Positions 60,485 to 64,000 of a DNA stretch of 64,000 bases are shown here, one piece after another (positions within the stretch are counted from its first letter, which is position 1; each line of letters begins with the position of its first letter). The DNA is taken from positions 1,364,001 through 1,428,000 of the forward strand of contig NC_085924.1 of NCBI RefSeq assembly GCF_035222485.1. The letters are read 5' to 3'. This DNA comes from Podospora pseudoanserina (Eukaryota > Ascomycota > Sordariomycetes > Sordariales > Podosporaceae). The notes under the pieces are model-generated. The model saw nothing but the letters and a program-made list of their open reading frames with translations. It searched no databases and was not told the DNA's origin. Both the position numbers and the translations under genes were made by a program.

Positions 60485-63400
60485 TCAGACCTTCGTCTGC
60501 TTGGGCCTTTCCTCGGACATGTCCGTTTCCTGGCGTGGTCTGGACTGCAACCATTCCTCCTCACAACTCTCACAGCGCCCTGGTGATTCTGACAAATCAT
60601 ATAAATGTCTGAAAGACGGGTACAAATCCTTCAAATGTGGCCGTTTCTCAGGCTTCACTTCCAGCATCTCCCCAATGATGGGCAAGATCTTCAGCACAGG
60701 TTCGATTAGCTTCGGTATCACACTTTTTTCGGTATTGCTTTGGCGTGCTCGTAGGACCTGGAAGTAGTCTTCAAGTTTGGCACCGCCAGCGAGCGCGCTC
60801 CGGTAAGTAAACCAATGGGGTTCTTCAAGCCCGGCGTTATGAGAGTTCAAGCCTAGCCATTTTCTAGGATTATCCCGTGGCAATCCTAGCAAGACAGATG
60901 TGATTTCGAAGAATATGCAACCGAGTGAGTAGACGAGGCCCGGGAGGGTAAGCGAGTCGGGATGATCCATGGAAGACTCGTCAGTTTCTGGGGGAATGTA
61001 GGGGGTCTTGTACTTGGTGAGTCTGCCGGCGGGTTCTGTTGGTGTCTCGAAGTGGCGGGTCAAGCCTATGGTTCCAATGACCGGGAGCCCAAAGTCGTCG
61101 ATGAGAATCTTGCGGAGATTGATATCTGAATATTGTATCCCGATGCCAGAGTTCCAAAGGTAGAGCATTGCTCGAGTTAGGCAACCGAAATAACTGCAAA
61201 GATAAGCTCCCATCCAGGTGTTGTCGGATTTCCTGGTCGAATCTTCCCCAGTCTGACTGTCGTGGAAGTCCTCTAACAAGACCTGCAAGTTTGTTTGTGC
61301 GGGTGGGTAGACGGCCACGCCGAATATGTGCCTCTTGATTACCTGCGACGTCAATAGTGTGTTGATTTCCTTTGTCCAGCCCCGCCGCTGGCGTACCTGC
61401 CTTGTGCTCAGACAATAGTCCTCGAATGAAGCCACGTACACAACGACATGTGGATGCTGAATTCTTGATAGCTTGCTGAGCGCTTGCAAAGTCGATCGAC
61501 GAGCTGTTGAGTCTGGTCCAGGCGGACGGTCATGAGAACGACAGACAATCACTTTTAGGGCCAGGGACCGCGGATAGGTGACATCAACGGGAGCTTTAAC
61601 ACGATATGTGATCGTGGATCCTGAGTCTCCCAGGGCTTCCCCCTCCTGAAGGAATGGAAAAGGCGGCTTAAGGTATTCTTGACCCCGATGGTGAAACACC
61701 TTGTGAGTCGTCAGGTTTAGACCAGCTTGGCGCACGGGTTCCACCCATGCATGCTCGGTTTCCCAACCAGCGGAATCCCACTCATACTTGTCTCTATCAT
61801 GCGACTCCAGAAACTCCTTTAGAGTCATCTGCTGTTCGTTCGAGGAGTCAACCGAGCCACGTTCCCAAAAATCGGACCCGCTGTAAGAACGCGGCCTTGT
61901 GGCCTCTCGGGGGCGGACATCATCTGGAGAAGCCTCGAATCGTGATGAGGACCTGGCCATTGTCGGTTTGTCACCAATCGCTCTTTCCGAACTGGGAACG
62001 GTTGCTGCTCCAGGGCCTGGGTGTGCTTCTTCGTAGGTGCGAAGGTCAGGCCGGGTGTCCTGAAACTCCAGCGGCCCTTGGTCATCTGGCAAGTTGCTCA
62101 ATACCCGGGTGTTAAACTCCTCGAATGATCTGACTGCAGCGACAAAACGTCCGGTTTCACGGTGAACCGGTTCATTGGAGTGGTCTGGATAAAAGCTCTT
62201 GCTATACACCGATCCGAGAACAGGAGGTAGGGATTCCGACGGAACGGCCGGGTTAGAATCCAAGCCCTCATCATCAGATTGGGCATTTGTGCGAACGTCC
62301 GAAGGGATATCCTCAAACTGTAGTGGCCCTTCATCGTCCGGAGTGTCACCGAACAGCCGATTATCAGAACCCTCCTCCGTCGAACCATTCTGTCCACTAG
62401 CCGCTTGATCTGAGTCAACGGAGATATTATCATCATCGATGTATCTTATTGATATGAAAGCCAACGACTTCAGGTGTTGGGCAACGTGTTTGACCATCTT
62501 TGCGTAGTCCACAAAACTCGGCCTGTTATCACCCGGTGACTTCGGCGAGTCATGCTGTTGTGTGTCGTTTCCGCCAAACGAATATTCGACATCCTCGTTT
62601 TCTGCTGCTTGCTTTCCCTTGGACGGGGCCTGTGTGATTCTAGATTGCAACTCATAGACCGCAAGAACATCCTGATTGCAAAGCGGGCAGATATTGGCGT
62701 TCCGGGTAACACGCAAGATATTGCGTGTTACCTTTCTCACGACCCTGGACTCGGTCATGGCGCTGTGTCTTGTTTTGATGTGCTCTCTCAGTTTGTCCCC
62801 GGTGGGAAACTCGGCATACTCGCCGGGTTCAACATCACAATACCACACCGTGTTGTGAATCTTTTGTGCCCATTCCTTTGAATGGGCCTCCTCCATATGC
62901 TCACGCCACTCGGAGAGCTTGGAGAAGTATCTTAAATTGTCGATGCACTCCTCGGAAATGCAGACGTAAGGTTCGAGATCATGTTGAAAATGAGCCCTAG
63001 CTGTTAGGTTAACTCTGTCTACCTGTCTACCCCAAAATGGAATGACAAAACTTACCTCCACCATCCGTGTTTTTCCAAGTCGGAAGTTTTTAATTCGCAC
63101 GCGCACCACTGGCATTTACAGAAGCCGAGACCGTCCTCTATTTTTGGCCGTGGGGGATACGAGTAGCCTTGGCCAAACAAGCTAACTGTGGCATTGTCCA
63201 AGACTGAAGCAGGCTTTGAAATCTCCTTCTGAAATCTGGATTGATCTAGTACCGACGGGCTGGTTTGAGATGTGGCATATATTGGCTGGTAAAGTGGGGA
63301 GCTGCCTAAGCGATGGTGCGCTTGGGACGCAGGCACCGGAATTCGCACTCGAATATCTGCTTGGGACGGGTTGGGTTCTGAATTAGGACCGACAGATGGG

Positions 63401-64000
63401 AGATATTGGCGAGGGGTAGCGAGCTTTTGGTGATGTCTCCTAACATACAGAAGTTTGAGTCGTCGAAATGTTATGGATGAAGCTAGCTGTTCTGCAAGAG
63501 ATTCTGATACTCCATCCAATCTTCCCTTGACAAAGAGCAAGGCGATCCTTTCGAATTCAGATATCTCTTCTGGGTCCACTTTGAGAGCGTATGCTTTGAC
63601 TCTAGATGCCCAGCTTCCCATGGATGATTGGCGAATGATGGAGGCTAGACGCTGAAGCCTCTCGATGGCTTCGTGGATGGCGTCGAGTGCAGCGGCGGCG
63701 ACCGGCTCTGGAAGAGCTTGATTCGAATGATTCGAGATTAACGATGAATTGAACCGGGCTAGGTTGGATTGCAACAGTTGGAGGAGTCGAAGAACTAGAT
63801 TGTGGACTTGTGGATGGTCTCTAAGTCGAGCATCTAGCGACGCCTCAGGTTGAGCAAAAACCCCAACGAAGGCAGTCCAAAGCTGAAAACGCTGGTGGTA
63901 CTCCCGAATTATGTGGTAGTTCTTCGCCTCCACGGGCTCATTATCGACTGTTTCGTCCGTTAGGAGCCTCCAGAAAAGACTTTCACAATCTCGAGCTCGC
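60485..64000 (-). CDS. Fungal C2H2-type / pseudokinase protein, 5' end beyond the window
   Basis: The frame is open to the right edge, so the start lies outside. Exon 64000-63056, a 59-nt intron 63055-62997 (GTAAGT, CTAAC, CTAG) and exon 62996-60485 give at least 1,150 aa. The N-terminal part is helical with FERIALLFVKGRL. A Cys/His region follows (FCKCQWCACELKTSDLEKHGW, then after the splice HFQHDLEPYVCISEECID, W..HMEEAHSKEW, ICPLCNQDV), like the C2H2-type regions of fungal NACHT/STAND-associated proteins. Next is a disordered segment with two copies of a PDDxGPLxFxD motif. The C-terminal part is kinase-like: LALKVI, HPHVVVYVASF, QYSDINLRKILID, YIPPET. The DFG motif is replaced (IGTIG) and the Asn after the catalytic loop Asp is Lys, so it is probably a pseudokinase. 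Confidence 0.7.

Overview
This is a 64 kb stretch of a filamentous ascomycete genome, most likely a Sordariomycete. The genes have short introns (about 42-160 nt) with GCTAAC-type branch points. Secreted chitin-binding and chitinase genes are present, and two transposable elements carry dense C-to-T / G-to-A decay of the kind made by repeat-induced point mutation (RIP), which is strongest in the Sordariales. I cannot name the species.

Layout. 1-8.8 kb: edge relic of a membrane protein; an intron-containing tRNA-Glu(CTC); two divergently transcribed genes whose products look like nucleotidyltransferase-fold proteins; a broken tannase/feruloyl-esterase gene. 8.8-16.1 kb: a CCCH zinc-finger gene split by a RIP-destroyed Ty1/copia retrotransposon with 184-bp LTRs and a perfect 5-bp target duplication. 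16.1-19.9 kb: AT-rich decayed DNA holding a Fot1/pogo-type DNA transposon with complete terminal inverted repeats. 19.9-26 kb: two secreted-protein genes separated by about 4.5 kb that holds no convincing gene but several tRNA-like fragments and a possible 5S-like fragment. 27-36.6 kb: the conserved core, with DNA polymerase epsilon catalytic subunit (POL2), COX20 and a disordered conserved protein. 37.5-38.6 kb: a coiled-coil protein with a GC-AG intron. 39.6-47.8 kb: a divergent pair, a nine-domain hevein-type chitin-binding protein and a very large CBM18-GH18 chitinase fused in frame to a subtilisin-like domain (1,895 aa predicted). 49.3 kb: a small conserved protein. 50.4-55.6 kb: three broken genes in a row (fusicoccadiene-synthase-type terpene cyclase, trichodiene-oxygenase-like P450, amidohydrolase), which look like a dead terpenoid cluster and a dead decarboxylase. 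56.3-64 kb: an ankyrin-repeat gene whose start codon is split by an intron, a four-helix membrane protein with one in-frame TAG, a 2EXR relic, and the 3' part of a C2H2/pseudokinase gene that runs off the right edge.

How the parts relate. The housekeeping block (POL2, COX20) is intact. The accessory blocks around it are transposon-rich on the left and pseudogene-rich on the right. Many disabling changes are single nonsense codons that fit a C-to-T change in CAG, CAA or TGG codons. The chitin pair shares one about 730-bp intergenic region and is the most coherent functional unit: one product binds chitin, the other is built to bind and cut chitin and carries a protease-like module. Gene models were built by hand from reading frames and splice signals; every multi-exon total given here is divisible by three.
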